This document shows, piece by piece, positions 12,871-27,400 of a stretch of DNA of 64,000 bases. A program made the translations under genes and the position numbers. The notes beneath the pieces were generated by a model that was given only the letters and a program-made list of their open reading frames with translations, ran no database searches and was not told where the DNA came from. Location of the stretch: assembly GCA_035048495.1 (NCBI GenBank), contig JASUTR010000093.1, forward strand, positions 1 to 64,000, read 5' to 3'. Position 1 is the first letter of the stretch. The number at the start of each line of letters is the position of its first letter. The DNA comes from Euptelea pleiosperma (taxonomy: Eukaryota > Streptophyta > Magnoliopsida > Ranunculales > Eupteleaceae).

Positions 12871-15800
12871 GTGACTTTTTCACAACCAGACCTCGTAATT
12901 AGACTCAAACTCTTCCATTACTATTGTTTCAACACATTTGAAGTGTTGGAGCAAGATTCGGAACAGTCGAAACAAGTTAGCTCGATCCGTGCGTCAACGC
13001 CTCAAATTGGACTCAGTTTGTGTGTTACATTCCGAAGCCTATAACTTGTGACTTTTTCGCAACCAGACCTCGTAATTGGACTCAAACTCTTCCATCCCTA
13101 TTGTTTCAACACATTTGAAGTGTTGGAACAACATTCGGGACAGTCGAAACAAGTTAGCTCCATCCGTGCGTCAACGTCTCAAATTGGACTCATTTTGTGT
13201 GTTACACTCCGAAGCCTATAACTTGGGACTTTTTCGCAACCAGACCTCGTAATTGGACTCAAACTCTTATATCACTATTGTTTCAAGACATTTGAAGTGT
13301 TGGAACAAGATTCGGGACAGTCGAAACAAGTTAGCTCCATCCGTGCGTCAACGTCTCAAATTGGACTCATTTTGTGTGTTACATTCCGAGCCTATAACTT
13401 GTGACTTTTTCGCAACCAGACCTCGTAATTAGACTCAAACTCTTCCATTACTATTGTTTCAACACATTTGAAGTGTTGGAGCAAGATTCGGAACAGTCGA
13501 AACAAGTTAGCTCCATCCGTGCGTCAACGTCTCAAATTGGACTCAGTTAGTGTGTTACATTCCGAAACCTATAACTTGTGACTTTTTCGCAACCAGACCT
13601 CGTAATTAGACTCAAACTCTTCCATTACTGTTGTTTCAACACATTTTAAGTGTTGGAGCAAGATTCGGACCAGTCGAAACAAGTTAGCTCCATCCGTGCG
13701 TCAACGTCTCAAATTGGACTCAGTTTGTGTGTTACATTCCGAAGCCTATAACTTGGGACTTTTTCGCAACCAGACCTCGTAATTGGACTCAAACTCTTCC
13801 ATCACTGTTGTTTCAACACATTTGAAGTGTTGGAACAAGATTCGGGACAGTCGAAACAAGTTAGCTCCATCCGTGCGTCAACGTCTCAAATTGGACTCAG
13901 TTTGTGTGTTACATTCCGAAGCCTATAACTTGTTACTTTTTCGCAACCAGTGCTCGTAATTGGACTCAAACTCTTCCATTACTTTTGTTTCAACAGATTT
14001 GAAGTGTTGGAATAAGATTTGGGTCAGTCAAAACAAGTTAGCTCCATCCGTGCGTCAACGTCTCAAATTGTACTCAGTTTGTGTGTTACATTCCGAAGCC
14101 TATAACTTGTGACTTTTTCACAACCAGACCTCGTAATTGGACTCAAACTCTTCCATCCCTATTGTTTCAACACATTTGAAGTGTTGGAACAACATTCGGG
14201 ACAGTCGAAACAAGTTAGCTCCATCCGTGCGTCAACGTCTCAAATTGGACTCATTTTGTGTGTTACATTCCGAAGCCTATAACTTGTGACTTTTTCGCAA
14301 CCAGACCTCGTAATTGGACTCAAACTCTTCCATCACTATTGTTTCAACACATTTGAAGTGTTGGAACAACATTCGGGACAGTCGAAACAAGTTAGCTCCA
14401 TCCGTGCGTCAACGTCTCAAATTGGACTCATTTTGTGTGTTACACTCCGAAGCCTATAACTTGTGACTTTTTCACAACCAGACCTCGTAATTGGACTCAA
14501 ACTCTTCCATCACTATTGTTTCAAGACATTTGAAGTGTTGGAACAAGATTCGGGACAGTCGAAACAAGTTAGCTCCATCCGTGCGTCAACGTCTCAAATT
14601 GGACTCATTTTGTGTGTTACATTCCGAAGCCTATAACTTGTGACTTTTTCGCAACCAGACCTCGTAATTGGACTCAAACTCTTCCATCCCTATTGTTTCA
14701 ACACATTTGAAGTGTTGGAACAAGATTCGGGACAGTCGAAACAAGTTAGCTCCATCCGTGCGTCAACGTCTCAAATTGGACTCATTTTGTGTGTTACACT
14801 CCGAAGCCTATAACTTGTGACTTTTTCGCAACCAGACCTCGTAATTGGACTCAAACTCTTATATCACTATTGTTTCAAGACATTTGAAGTGTTGGAACAA
14901 GATTCGGGACAGTCGAAACAAGTTAGCTCTATCTGTGCGTCAACGTCTCAAATTGGACTCATTTTGTGTGTTACATTCCGAAGCCTATAACTTGTGACTT
15001 TTTCGCTACCAGACCTCGTAATTAGACTCAAACTCTTCCATTACTATTGTTTCAACACATTTGAAGTGTTGGAGCAAGATTCGGACCAGTCGAAACATGT
15101 TAGCTCCATCCGTGCGTCAACGTCTGAAATTGGACTCAGTTTGTGTGTTACATTCCGAAGCCTATAACTTGTTACTTTTTCGCAACCAGTGCTCGTAATT
15201 GGACTCAAACTCTTCCATTACTATTGTTTCAACAGATTTGAAGTGTTGGAATAAGATTTGGGTCTGTCGAAACAAGTTAGCTCCATCCGTGCGTCAACGT
15301 CTCAAATTGGACTCAGTTTGTGTGTTACATTCCGAAGCCTATAACTTGTTTCTATTTCGCAACCAGTGCTCGTAATTGGACTCAAACTCTTCCATTAGTT
15401 TAGTTTCAAAAGATTTGAAGTGTTGGAATAAGATTTGGGTAAGTCGAAACAAGTTAGCTTCATCCGTGCGTCAACGTCTCAAATTGGACTCAGTTTGTGT
15501 GTTACATTCCGAAGCCTATAACTTGTGACTTTTTCACAACCAGACCTCGTAATTAGACTCAAACTCTTCCATTACTATTGTTTCAACACATTTGAAGTGT
15601 TGGAGCAAGATTCGGAACAGTCGAAACAAGTTAGCTCGATCCGTGCGTCAACGCCTCAAATTGGACTCAGTTTGTGTGTTACATTCCGAAGCCTATAACT
15701 TGTGACTTTTTCGCAACCAGACCTCGTAATTGGACTCAAACTCTTCCATCCCTATTGTTTCAACACATTTGAAGTGTTGGAACAACATTCGGGACAGTCG

Positions 15801-17310
15801 AAACAAGTTAGCTCCATCCGTGCGTCAACGTCTCAAATTGGACTCATTTTGTGTGTTACACTCCGAAGCCTATAACTTGGGACTTTTTCGCAACCAGACC
15901 TCGTAATTGGACTCAAACTCTTATATCACTATTGTTTCAAGACATTTGAAGTGTTGGAACAAGATTCGGGACAGTCGAAACAAGTTAGCTCCATCCGTGC
16001 GTCAACGTCTCAAATTGGACTCATTTTGTGTGTTACATTCCGAGCCTATAACTTGTGACTTTTTCGCAACCAGACCTCGTAATTAGACTCAAACTCTTCC
16101 ATTACTATTGTTTCAACACATTTGAAGTGTTGGAGCAAGATTCGGAACAGTCGAAACAAGTTAGCTCCATCCGTGCGTCAACGTCTCAAATTGGACTCAG
16201 TTAGTGTGTTACATTCCGAAACCTATAACTTGTGACTTTTTCGCAACCAGACCTCGTAATTAGACTCAAACTCTTCCATTACTGTTGTTTCAACACATTT
16301 TAAGTGTTGGAGCAAGATTCGGACCAGTCGAAACAAGTTAGCTCCATCCGTGCGTCAACGTCTCAAATTGGACTCAGTTTGTGTGTTACATTCCGAAGCC
16401 TATAACTTGGGACTTTTTCGCAACCAGACCTCGTAATTGGACTCAAACTCTTCCATCACTGTTGTTTCAACACATTTGAAGTGTTGGAACAAGATTCGGG
16501 ACAGTCGAAACAAGTTAGCTCCATCCGTGCGTCAACGTCTCAAATTGGACTCAGTTTGTGTGTTACATTCCGAAGCCTATAACTTGTTACTTTTTCGCAA
16601 CCAGTGCTCGTAATTGGACTCAAACTCTTCCATTACTTTTGTTTCAACAGATTTGAAGTGTTGGAATAAGATTTGGGTCAGTCAAAACAAGTTAGCTCCA
16701 TCCGTGCGTCAACGTCTCAAATTGTACTCAGTTTGTGTGTTACATTCCGAAGCCTATAACTTGTGACTTTTTCACAACCAGACCTCGTAATTGGACTCAA
16801 ACTCTTCCATCCCTATTGTTTCAACACATTTGAAGTGTTGGAACAACATTCGGGACAGTCGAAACAAGTTAGCTCCATCCGTGCGTCAACGTCTCAAATT
16901 GGACTCATTTTATGTGTTACATTCCGAAGCCTATAACTTGTGACTTTTTCGCAACCAGACCACGTAATTGGACTCAAACTCTTCCATCACTATTGTTTCA
17001 ACACATTTGAAGTGTTGGAACAACATTCGGGACAGTCGAAACAAGTTAGCTCCATCCGTGCGTCAACGTCTCAAATTGGACTCATTTTGTGTGTTACACT
17101 CCGAAGCCTATAACTTGTGACTTTTTCACAACCAGACCTCGTAATTGGACTCAAACTCTTCCATCACTATTGTTTCAAGACATTTGAAGTGTTGGAACAA
17201 GATTCGGGACAGTCGAAACAAGTTAGCTCCATCCGTGCGTCAACGTCTCAAATTGGACTCATTTTGTGTGTTACATTCCGAAGCCTATAACTTGTGACTT
17301 TTTCGCAACC
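11965..17310. repeat. 2654-bp (15-monomer) tandem duplication
   Basis: About 11965-14660 and 14619-17310 are near-identical neighbours. The TCGCTACCAG variant at 12350 recurs at 15004, exactly 2654 bp later (15 monomers minus one base). The one-base-short monomer with ATTCCGAGCC near 13385 recurs near 16040. The missing base equals the one-base deletion in that monomer. The copies differ at only a few positions, for example TTTTGTGTGT versus TTTTATGTGT near 14257 and 16911. Confidence 0.88.
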
Positions 17311-20300
17311 AGACCTCGTAATTAGACTCAAACTCTTCCATTACTATTGTTTCAACACATTTGAAGTGTTGGAGCAAGATTCGGACCAGTCGAAACAAGT
17401 TAGCTCCATCCGTGCGTCAACGTCTGAAATTGGACTCAGTTTGTTTGTTACATTCCGAAGCCTATAACTTGTTACTTTTTCGCAACCAGTGCTCGTAATT
17501 GGACTCAAACTCTTCCATTACTTTTGTTTCAACAGATTTGAAGTGTTGGAATAAGATTTGGGTCAGTCGAAACAAGTTAGCTCCATCCGTGCATCAACGT
17601 CTCAAATTGGACTCAGTTTGTGTGTTACATTCCGAAACCTATAACTTGTGACTTTTTCGCAACCAGACCTCGTAATTGGACTCAAACTCTTCCATCCCTA
17701 TTGTTTCAACACATTTGAAGTGTTGGAACAACATTTGGGACAGTCGAAACAAGTTAGCTCCATCCGTGCGTCAACGTCTCAAATTGGACTCAGTTTGTGT
17801 GTTACATTCCGAAGCCTATAACTTGTGACTTTTTCACAACCAGACCTCGTAATTAGACTCAAACTCTTCCATTACTATTGTTTCAACACATTTGAAGTGT
17901 TGGAGCAAGATTCGGAACAGTCGAAACAAGTTAGCTCGATCCGTGCGTCAACGCCTCAAATTGGACTCAGTTTGTGTGTTACATTCCGAAGCCTATAACT
18001 TGTGACTTTTTCGCAACCAGACCTCGTAATTGGACTCAAACTCTTATATCACTATTGTTTCAAGACATTTGAAGTGTTGGAACAAGATTCGGGACAGTCG
18101 AAACAAGTTAGCTCTATCTGTGCGTCAACGTCTCAAATTGGACTCATTTTGTGTGTTACATTCCGAAGCCTATAACTTGTGACTTTTTCGCAACCAGACC
18201 TCGTAATTAGACTCAAACTCTTCCATTACTATTGTTTCAACACATTTGAAGTGTTGGAGCAAGATTCGGACCAGTCGAAACATGTTAGCTCCATCCGTGC
18301 GTCAACGTCTGAAATTGGACTCAGTTTGTGTGTTACATTCCGAAGCCTATAACTTGTTATTTTTTCGCAACCAGTGCTCGTAATTGGACTCAAACTCTTC
18401 CATTACTATTGTTTCAACAGATTTGAAGTGTTGGAATAAGATTTGGGTCTGTCGAAACAAGTTAGCTCCATCCGTGCGTCAACGTCTCAAATTGGACTCA
18501 GTTTGTGTGTTACATTCCGAAGCCTATAACTTGTTTCTATTTCGCAACCAGTGCTCGTAATTGGACTCAAACTCTTCCATTACTTTAGTTTCAAAAGATT
18601 TGAAGTGTTGGAATAAGATTTGGGTAAGTCGAAACAAGTTAGCTCCATCCGTGCGTCAACGTCTCAAATTGGACTCAGTTTGTGTGTTACATTCCGAAGC
18701 CTATAACTTGTGACTTTTTCGCAACCAGACCTCGTAATTGGACTCAAACTCTTCCATCACTATTGTTTCAACACATTTGAAGTGTTGGAATAAGATTTGG
18801 GTCAGTCGAAACAAGTTAGCTCCATCCGTGCGTCAACGTCTCAAATTGGACTCAGTTTGTGTGTTACATTCCGAAGCCTATAACTTGTTACTTTTTCGCA
18901 ACCAGTGCTCGTAATTGGACTCAAACTCTTCCATTACTTTTGTTTCAACAGATTTGAAGTGTTGGAATAAGATTTGGGTCAGTCGAAACAAGTTAGCTCC
19001 ATCCGTGCATTAACGTCTCAAATTGGACTCAGTTTGTGTGTTACATTCCGAAGCCTATAACTTGTGACTTTTTCGCAACCAGACCTCGTAATTGGACTCA
19101 AACTCTTCCATTGCTTTTGTTTCAACAGATTTGAAGTGTTGGAATAAGATTTGGGTCAGTCGAAACAAGTTAGCTCCATCCGTGCATCAACGTCTCAAAT
19201 TGGACTCAGTTTGTGTGTTACATTCCGAAGCCTATAACTTGTGACTTTTTCGCAACCAGACCTCGTAATTGGACTCAAACTCTTCCATCCCTATTGTTTC
19301 AACACATTTGAAGTGTTGGAACAAGATTCGGGACAGTCGAAACAAGTTAGCTCCATCCGTGCGTCAACGTCTCAAATTGGACTCATTTTGTGTGTTACAC
19401 TCCGAAGCCTATAACTTGTGACTTTTTCGCAACCAGACCTCGTAATTGGACTCAAACTCTTATATCACTATTGTTTCAAGACATTGGAAGTGTTGGAACA
19501 AGATTCGGGACAGTCGAAACAAGTTAGCTCTATCTGTGCGTCAACGTCTCAAATTGGACTCATTTTGTGTGTTACATTCCGAAGCCTATAACTTGTGACT
19601 TTTTCGCTACCAGACCTCGTAATTAGACTCAAACTCTTCCATTACTATTGTTTCAACACATTTGAAGTGTTGGAGCAAGATTCGGACCAGTCGAAACATG
19701 TTAGCTCCATCCGTGCGTCAACGTCTGAAATTGGACTCAGTTTGTGTGTTACATTCCGAAGCCTATAACTTGTTACTTTTTCGCAACCAGTGCTCGTAAT
19801 TGGACTCAAACTCTTCCATTACTATTGTTTCAACAGATTTGAAGTGTTGGAATAAGATTTGGGTCTGTCGAAACAAGTTAGCTCCATCCGTGCGTCAACG
19901 TCTCAAATTGGACTCAGTTTGTGTGTTACATTCCGAAGCCTATAACTTGTTTCTATTTCGCAACCAGTGCTCGTAATTGGACTCAAACTCTTCCATTAGT
20001 TTAGTTTCAAAAGATTTGAAGTGTTGGAATAAGATTTGGGTAAGTCGAAACAAGTTAGCTTCATCCGTGCGTCAACGTCTCAAATTGGACTCAGTTTGTG
20101 TGTTACATTCCGAAGCCTATAACTTGTGACTTTTTCGCAACCAGACCTCGTAATTGGACTCAAACTCTTCCATCACTATTGTTTCAACACATTTGAAGTG
20201 TTGGAATAAGATTTGGGTCAGTCGAAACAAGTTAGCTCCATCCGTGCGTCAACGTCTCAAATTGGACTCAGTTTGTGTGTTACATTCCGAAGCCTATAAC

Positions 20301-23300
20301 TTGTTACTTTTTCGCAACCAGTGCTCGTAATTGGACTCAAACTCTTCCATTACTTTTGGTTCAACACATTTGAAGTGTTGGAGCAAGATTCGGACCAGTC
20401 GAAACAAGTTAGCTCCATCCGTGCGTCAACGTCTCAAATTGGACTCAGTTTGTGTGTTACATTCCGAAGCCTATAACTTGTTACTTTTTCGCAACCAGTG
20501 CTCGTAATTGGACTCAAACTCTTCCATTACTATTGTTTCAACAGATTTTTGTGTTGGAATAAGATTTGGGTCAGTCGAAACAAGTTAGCTCCATCCGTGC
20601 GTCAACGTCTCAAATTGGACTCAGTTTGTGTGTTACATTCCGAAGCCTATAACTTGGTACTTTTTCGCAACCAGTGCTCGTAATTGGACTCAAACTCTTC
20701 CATTACTTTTGTTTCAACAGATTTGAAGTGTTGGAATAAGATTTGGGTCAGTCGAAACAAGTTAGCTCCATCCGTGCGTCAACGTCTCAAATTGGACTCA
20801 GTTTGTGTGTTACATTCCGAAGCCAATAACTTGTGACTTTTTCACAACCAGACCTCGTAATTAGACTCAAACTCTTCCATTACTATTGTTTCAACACATT
20901 TGAAGTGTTGGAGCAAGATTCGAAACAGTCGAAACAAGTTAGCTCGATCCGTGCGTCAACGCCTCAAATTGGACTCAGTTTGTGTGTTACATTCCGAAGC
21001 CTATAACTTGTGACTTTTTCGCAACCAGACCTCGTAATTGGACTCAAACTCTTCCATCCCTATTGTTTCAACACATTTGAAGTGTTGGAACAACATTCGG
21101 GACAGTCGAAACAAGTTAGCTCCATCCGTGCGTCAACGTCTCAAATTGGACTCATTTTGTGTGTTACACTCCGAAGCCTATAACTTGGGACTTTTTCGCA
21201 ACCAGACCTCGTAATTGGACTCAAACTCTTATATCACTATTGTTTCAAGACATTTGAAGTGTTGGAACAAGATTCGGGACAGTCGAAACAAGTTAGCTCC
21301 ATCCGTGCGTCAACGTCTCAAATTGGACTCATTTTGTGTGTTACATTCCGAGCCTATAACTTGTGACTTTTTCGCAACCAGACCTCGTAATTAGACTCAA
21401 ACTCTTCCATTACTATTGTTTCAACACATTTGAAGTGTTGGAGCAAGATTCGGAACAGTCGAAACAAGTTAGCTCCATCCGTGCGTCAACGTCTCAAATT
21501 GGACTCAGTTAGTGTGTTACATTCCGAAACCTATAACTTGTGACTTTGTCGCAACCAGACCTCGTAATTAGACTCAAACTCTTCCATTACTGTTGTTTCA
21601 ACACATTTTAAGTGTTGGAGCAAGATTCGGACCAGTCGAAACAAGTTAGCTCCATCCGTGCGTCAACGTCTCAAATTGGACTCAGTTTGTGTGTTACATT
21701 CCGAAGCCTATAACTTGGGACTTTTTCGCAACCAGACCTCGTAATTGGACTCAAACTCTTCCGTCACTGTTGTTTCAACACATTTGAAGTGTTGGAACAA
21801 GATTCGGGACAGTCGAAACAAGTTAGCTCCATCCGTGCGTCAACGTCTCAAATTGGACTCAGTTTGTGTGTTACATTCCGAAGCCTATAACTTGTTACTT
21901 TTTCGCAACCAGTGCTCGTAATTGGACTCAAACTCTTCCATTACTTTTGTTTCAACAGATTTGAAGTGTTGGAATAAGATTTGGGTCAGTCGAAACAAGT
22001 TAGCTCCATCCGTGCGTCAACGTCTCAAATTGTACTCAGTTTGTGTGTTACATTCCGAAGCCTATAACTTGTGACTTTTTCGCAACCAGACCTCTTAATT
22101 AGACTCAAACTCTTCCATTACTATTGTTTCAACAGATTTTTGTGTTGGAATAAGATTTGGGTCAGTAGAAACAAGTTAGCTCCATCCATGCGTCAACGTC
22201 TCAAATTGGACTCAGTTTGTGTGTTACATTCCGAAGCCTATAACTTGGTACTTTTTCGCAACCAGTGCTCGTAATTGGACTCAAACTCTTCCATTACTTT
22301 TGTTTCAACAGATTTGAAGTGTTGGAATAAGATTTGGGTCAGTCGAAACAAGTTAGCTCCATCCGTGCGTCAACGTCTCAAATTGGACTCAGTTTGTGTG
22401 TTACATTCCGAAGCCTATAACTTGTGACTTTTTCACAACCAGACCTCGTAATTAGACTCAAACTCTTCCATTACTATTGTTTCAACACATTTGAAGTGTT
22501 GGAGCAAGATTCGGAACAGTCGAAACAAGTTAGCTCGATCCGTGCGTCAACGCCTCAAATTGGACTCAGTTTGTGTGTTACATTCCGAAGCCTATAACTT
22601 GTGACTTTTTCGCAACCAGACCTCGTAATTGGACTCAAACTCTTCCATCCCTATTGTTTCAACACATTTGAAGTGTTGGAACAACATTCGGGACAGTCGA
22701 AACAAGTTAGCTCCATCCGTGCGTCAACGTCTCAAATTGGACTCATTTTGTGTGTTACACTCCGAAGCCTATAACTTGGGACTTTTTCGCAACCAGACGT
22801 CGTAATTGGACTCAAACTCTTATATCACTATTGTTTCAAGACATTTGAAGTGTTGGAACAAGATTCGGGACAGTCGAAACAAGTTAGCTCCATCCGTGCG
22901 TCAACGTCTCAAATTGGACTCATTTTGTGTGTTACATTCCGAGCCTATAACTTGTGACTTTTTCGCAACCAGACCTCGTAATTAGACTCAAACTCTTCCA
23001 TTACTATTGTTTCAACACATTTGAAGTGTTGGAGCAAGATTCGGAACAGTCGAAACAAGTTAGCTCCATCCGTGCGTCAACGTCTCAAATTGGACTCAGT
23101 TAGTGTGTTACATTCCGAAACCTATAACTTGTGACTTTTTCGCAACCAGACCTCGTAATTAGACTCAAACTCTTCCATTACTGTTGTTTCAACACATTTT
23201 AAGTGTTGGAGCAAGATTCGGACCAGTCGAAACAAGTTAGCTCCATCCGTGCGTCAACGTCTCAAATTGGACTCAGTTTGTGTGTTACATTCCGAAGCCT

Positions 23301-24190
23301 ATAACTTGAGACTTTTTCGCAACCAGACCTCGTAATTGGACTCAAACTCTTCCATCACTGTTGTTTCAACACATTTGAAGTGTTGGAACAAGATTCGGGA
23401 CAGTCGAAACAAGTTAGCTCCATCCGTGCGTCAACGTCTCAAATTGGACTCAGTTTGTGTGTTACATTCCGAAGCCTATAACTTGTTACTTTTTCGCAAC
23501 CAGTGCTCGTAATTGGACTCAAACTCTTCCATTACTTTTGTTTCAACAGATTTGAAGTGTTGGAATAAGATTTGGGTCAGTCGAAACAAGTTAGCTCCAT
23601 CCGTGCGTCAACGTCTCAAATTGTACTCAGTTTGTGTGTTACATTCCGAAGCCTATAACTTGTGACTTTTTCGCAACCAGACCTCTTAATTAGACTCAAA
23701 CTCTTCCATTACTATTGTTTCAACACATTTGAAGTGTTGGAGCAAGATTCGGAACAGTCGAAACAAGTTAGCTCGATCCGTGCGTCAACGCCTCAAATTG
23801 GACTCAGTTTGTGTGTTACATTCCGAAGCCTATAACTTGTGACTTTTTCGCAACCAGACCTCGTAATTGGACTCAAACTCTTCCATCCCTATTGTTTCAA
23901 CACATTTGAAGTGTTGGAACAACATTCGGGACAGTCGAAACAAGTTAGCTCCATCCGTGCGTCAACGTCTCAAATTGGACTCAGTTTGTGTGTTACATTC
24001 CGAAGCCTATAACTTGTTTCTTTTTCGCAACCAGTGCTCGTAATTGGACTCAAACTCTTCCATTACTTTTGTTTCAACAGATTTGAAGTATTGGAATAAG
24101 ATTTGGGTAAGTCGAAACAAGTTAGCTCCATCCGTGCGTCAACGTCTCAAATTGGACTCAGTTTGTGTGTTACATTCCGAAGCCTATAAC
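16275..24190. repeat. 46-monomer satellite superblock, copy 1
   Basis: This block of about 7.9 kb recurs 8138 bp downstream (46 monomers minus 4 bases). Six markers keep that exact offset: ACTGTTG at 16281/24419, ATTGTACTCA at 16721/24859, CACGTAATT at 16961/25099, CGCTACC at 19605/27743, and the two shortened monomers with AACAGATTTTTGTG at 20540/28678 and 22131/30269. It contains the 9-monomer duplication, so that event is older. Confidence 0.9.
20541..23722. repeat. 1591-bp (9-monomer) tandem duplication
   Basis: A rare shortened monomer with AACAGATTTTTGTG, lacking the usual GAAG, occurs near 20540 and 22131. The one-base-short ATTCCGAGCC monomer occurs at 21346 and 22937. Both pairs are 1591 bp apart, which is 9 monomers minus 2 bases. 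The same pair of units recurs inside the downstream superblock at about 28.7-31.8 kb. Confidence 0.85.
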
Positions 24191-24412
24191 TTGTTTCTTT
24201 TTCGCAACCAGTGCTCGTAATTGGACTCAAACTCTTCCATTACTTTTGTTTCAACAGATTTGAAGTGTTGGAATAAGATTTGGGTAAGTCGAAACAAGTT
24301 AGCTCCATCCGTGCGTCAACGTCTCAAATTGGACTCAGTTTGTGTGTTACATTCCGAAGCCTATAACTTATTTCTTTTTCGCAACCAGTGCTCGTAATTG
24401 GACTCAAACTCT

Positions 24413-27400
24413 TCCATTACTGTTGTTTCAACACATTTTAAGTGTTGGAGCAAGATTCGGACCAGTCGAAACAAGTTAGCTCCATCCGTGCGTCAACGTC
24501 TCAAATTGGACTCAGTTTGTGTGTTACATTCCGAAGCCTATAACTTGGGACTTTTTCGCAACCAGACCTCGTAATTGGACTCAAACTCTTCCATCACTGT
24601 TGTTTCAACACATTTGAAGTGTTGGAACAAGATTCGGGACAGTCGAAACAAGTTAGCTCCATCCGTGCGTCAACGTCTCAAATTGGACTCAGTTTGTGTG
24701 TTACATTCCGAAGCCTATAACTTGTTACTTTTTCGCAACCAGTGCTCGTAATTGGACTCAAACTCTTCCATTACTTTTGTTTCAACAGATTTGAAGTGTT
24801 GGAATAAGATTTGGGTCAGTCGAAACAAGTTAGCTCCATCCGTGCGTCAACGTCTCAAATTGTACTCAGTTTGTGTGTTACATTCCGAAGCCTATAACTT
24901 GTGACTTTTTCGCAACCAGACCTCGTAATTGGACTCAAACTCTTCCATCCCTATTGTTTCAACACATTTGAAGTGTTGGAACAACATTCGGGACAGTCGA
25001 AACAAGTTAGCTCCATCCGTGCGTCAACGTCTCAAATTGGACTCATTTTATGTGTTACATTCCGAAGCCTATAACTTGTGACTTTTTCGCAACCAGACCA
25101 CGTAATTGGACTCAAACTCTTCCATCACTATTGTTTCAACACATTTGAAGTGTTGGAACAACATTCGGGACAGTCGAAACAAGTTAGCTCCATCCGTGCG
25201 TCAACGTCTCAAATTGGACTCATTTTGTGTGTTACACTCCGAAGCCTATAACTTGTGACTTTTTCGCAACCAGACCTCGTAATTGGACTCAAACTCTTCC
25301 ATCACTATTGTTTCAAGACATTTGAAGTGTTGGAACAAGATTCGGGACAGTCGAAACAAGTTAGCTCCATCCGTGCGTCAACGTCTCAAATTGGACTCAT
25401 TTTGTGTGTTACATTCCGAAGCCTATAACTTGTGACTTTTTCGCAACCAGACCTCGTAATTAGACTCAAACTCTTCCATTACTATTGTTTCAACACATTT
25501 GAAGTGTTGGAGCAAGATTCGGACCAGTCGAAACAAGTTAGCTCCATCCGTGCGTCAACGTCTGAAATTGGACTCAGTTTGTGTGTTACATTCCGAAGCC
25601 TATAACTTGTTACTTTTTCGCAACCAGTGCTCGTAATTGGACTCAAACTCTTCCATTACTTTTGTTTCAACAGATTTGAAGTGTTGGAATAAGATTTGGG
25701 TCAGTCGAAACAAGTTAGCTCCATCCGTGCATCAACGTCTCAAATTGGACTCAGTTTGTGTGTTACATTCCGAAGCCTATAACTTGTGACTTTTTCGCAA
25801 CCAGACCTCGTAATTGGACTCAAACTCTTCCATCCCTATTGTTTCAACACATTTGAAGTGTTGGAACAACATTTGGGACAGTCGAAACAAGTTAGCTCCA
25901 TCCGTGCGTCAACGTCTCAAATTGGACTCAGTTTGTGTGTTACATTCCGAAGCCTATAACTTGTGACTTTTTCACAACCAGACCTCGTAATTAGACTCAA
26001 ACTCTTCCATTACTATTGTTTCAACACATTTGAAGTGTTGGAGCAAGATTCGGAACAGTCGAAACAAGTTAGCTCGATCCGTGCGTCAACGCCTCAAATT
26101 GGACTCAGTTTGTGTGTTACATTCCGAAGCCTATAACTTGTGACTTTTTCGCAACCAGACCTCGTAATTGGACTCAAACTCTTATATCACTATTGTTTCA
26201 AGACATTTGAAGTGTTGGAACAAGATTCGGGACAGTCGAAACAAGTTAGCTCTATCTGTGCGACAAAGTCTCAAATTGGACTCATTTTGTGTGTTACATT
26301 CCGAAGCCTATAACTTGTGACTTTTTCGCAACCAGACCTCGTAATTAGACTCAAACTCTTCCATTACTATTGTTTCAACACATTTGAAGTGTTGGAGCAA
26401 GATTCGGACCAGTCGAAACATGTTAGCTCCATCCGTGCGTCAACGTCTGAAATTGGACTCAGTTTGTGTGTTACATTCCGAAGCCTATAACTTGTTATTT
26501 TTTCGCAACCAGTGCTCGTAATTGGACTCAAACTCTTCCATTACTATTGTTTCAACAGATTTGAAGTGTTGGAATAAGATTTGGGTCTGTCGAAACAAGT
26601 TAGCTCCATCCGTGCGTCAACGTCTCAAATTGGACTCAGTTTGTGTGTTACATTCCGAAGCCTATAACTTGTTTCTATTTCGCAACCAGTGCTCGTAATT
26701 GGACTCAAACTCTTCCATTACTTTAGTTTCAAAAGATTTGAAGTGTTGGAATAAGATTTGGGTAAGTCGAAACAAGTTAGCTCCATCCGTGCGTCAACGT
26801 CTCAAATTGGACTCAGTTTGTGTGTTACATTCCGAAGCCTATAACTTGTGACTTTTTCGCAACCAGACCTCGTAATTGGACTCAAACTCTTCCATCACTA
26901 TTGTTTCAACACATTTGAAGTGTTGGAATAAGATTTGGGTCAGTCGAAACAAGTTAGCTCCATCCGTGCGTCAACGTCTCAAATTGGACTCAGTTTGTGT
27001 GTTACATTCCGAAGCCTATAACTTGTTACTTTTTCGCAACCAGTGCTCGTAATTGGACTCAAACTCTTCCATTACTTTTGTTTCAACAGATTTGAAGTGT
27101 TGGAATAAGATTTGGGTCAGTCGAAACAAGTTAGCTCCATCCGTGCATTAACGTCTCAAATTGGACTCAGTTTGTGTGTTACATTCCGAAGCCTATAACT
27201 TGTGACTTTTTCGCAACCAGACCTCGTAATTGGACTCAAACTCTTCCATTGCTTTTGTTTCAACAGATTTGAAGTGTTGGAATAAGATTTGGGTCAGTCG
27301 AAACAAGTTAGCTCCATCCGTGCATCAACGTCTCAAATTGGACTCAGTTTGTGTGTTACATTCCGAAGCCTATAACTTGTGACTTTTTCGCAACCAGACC

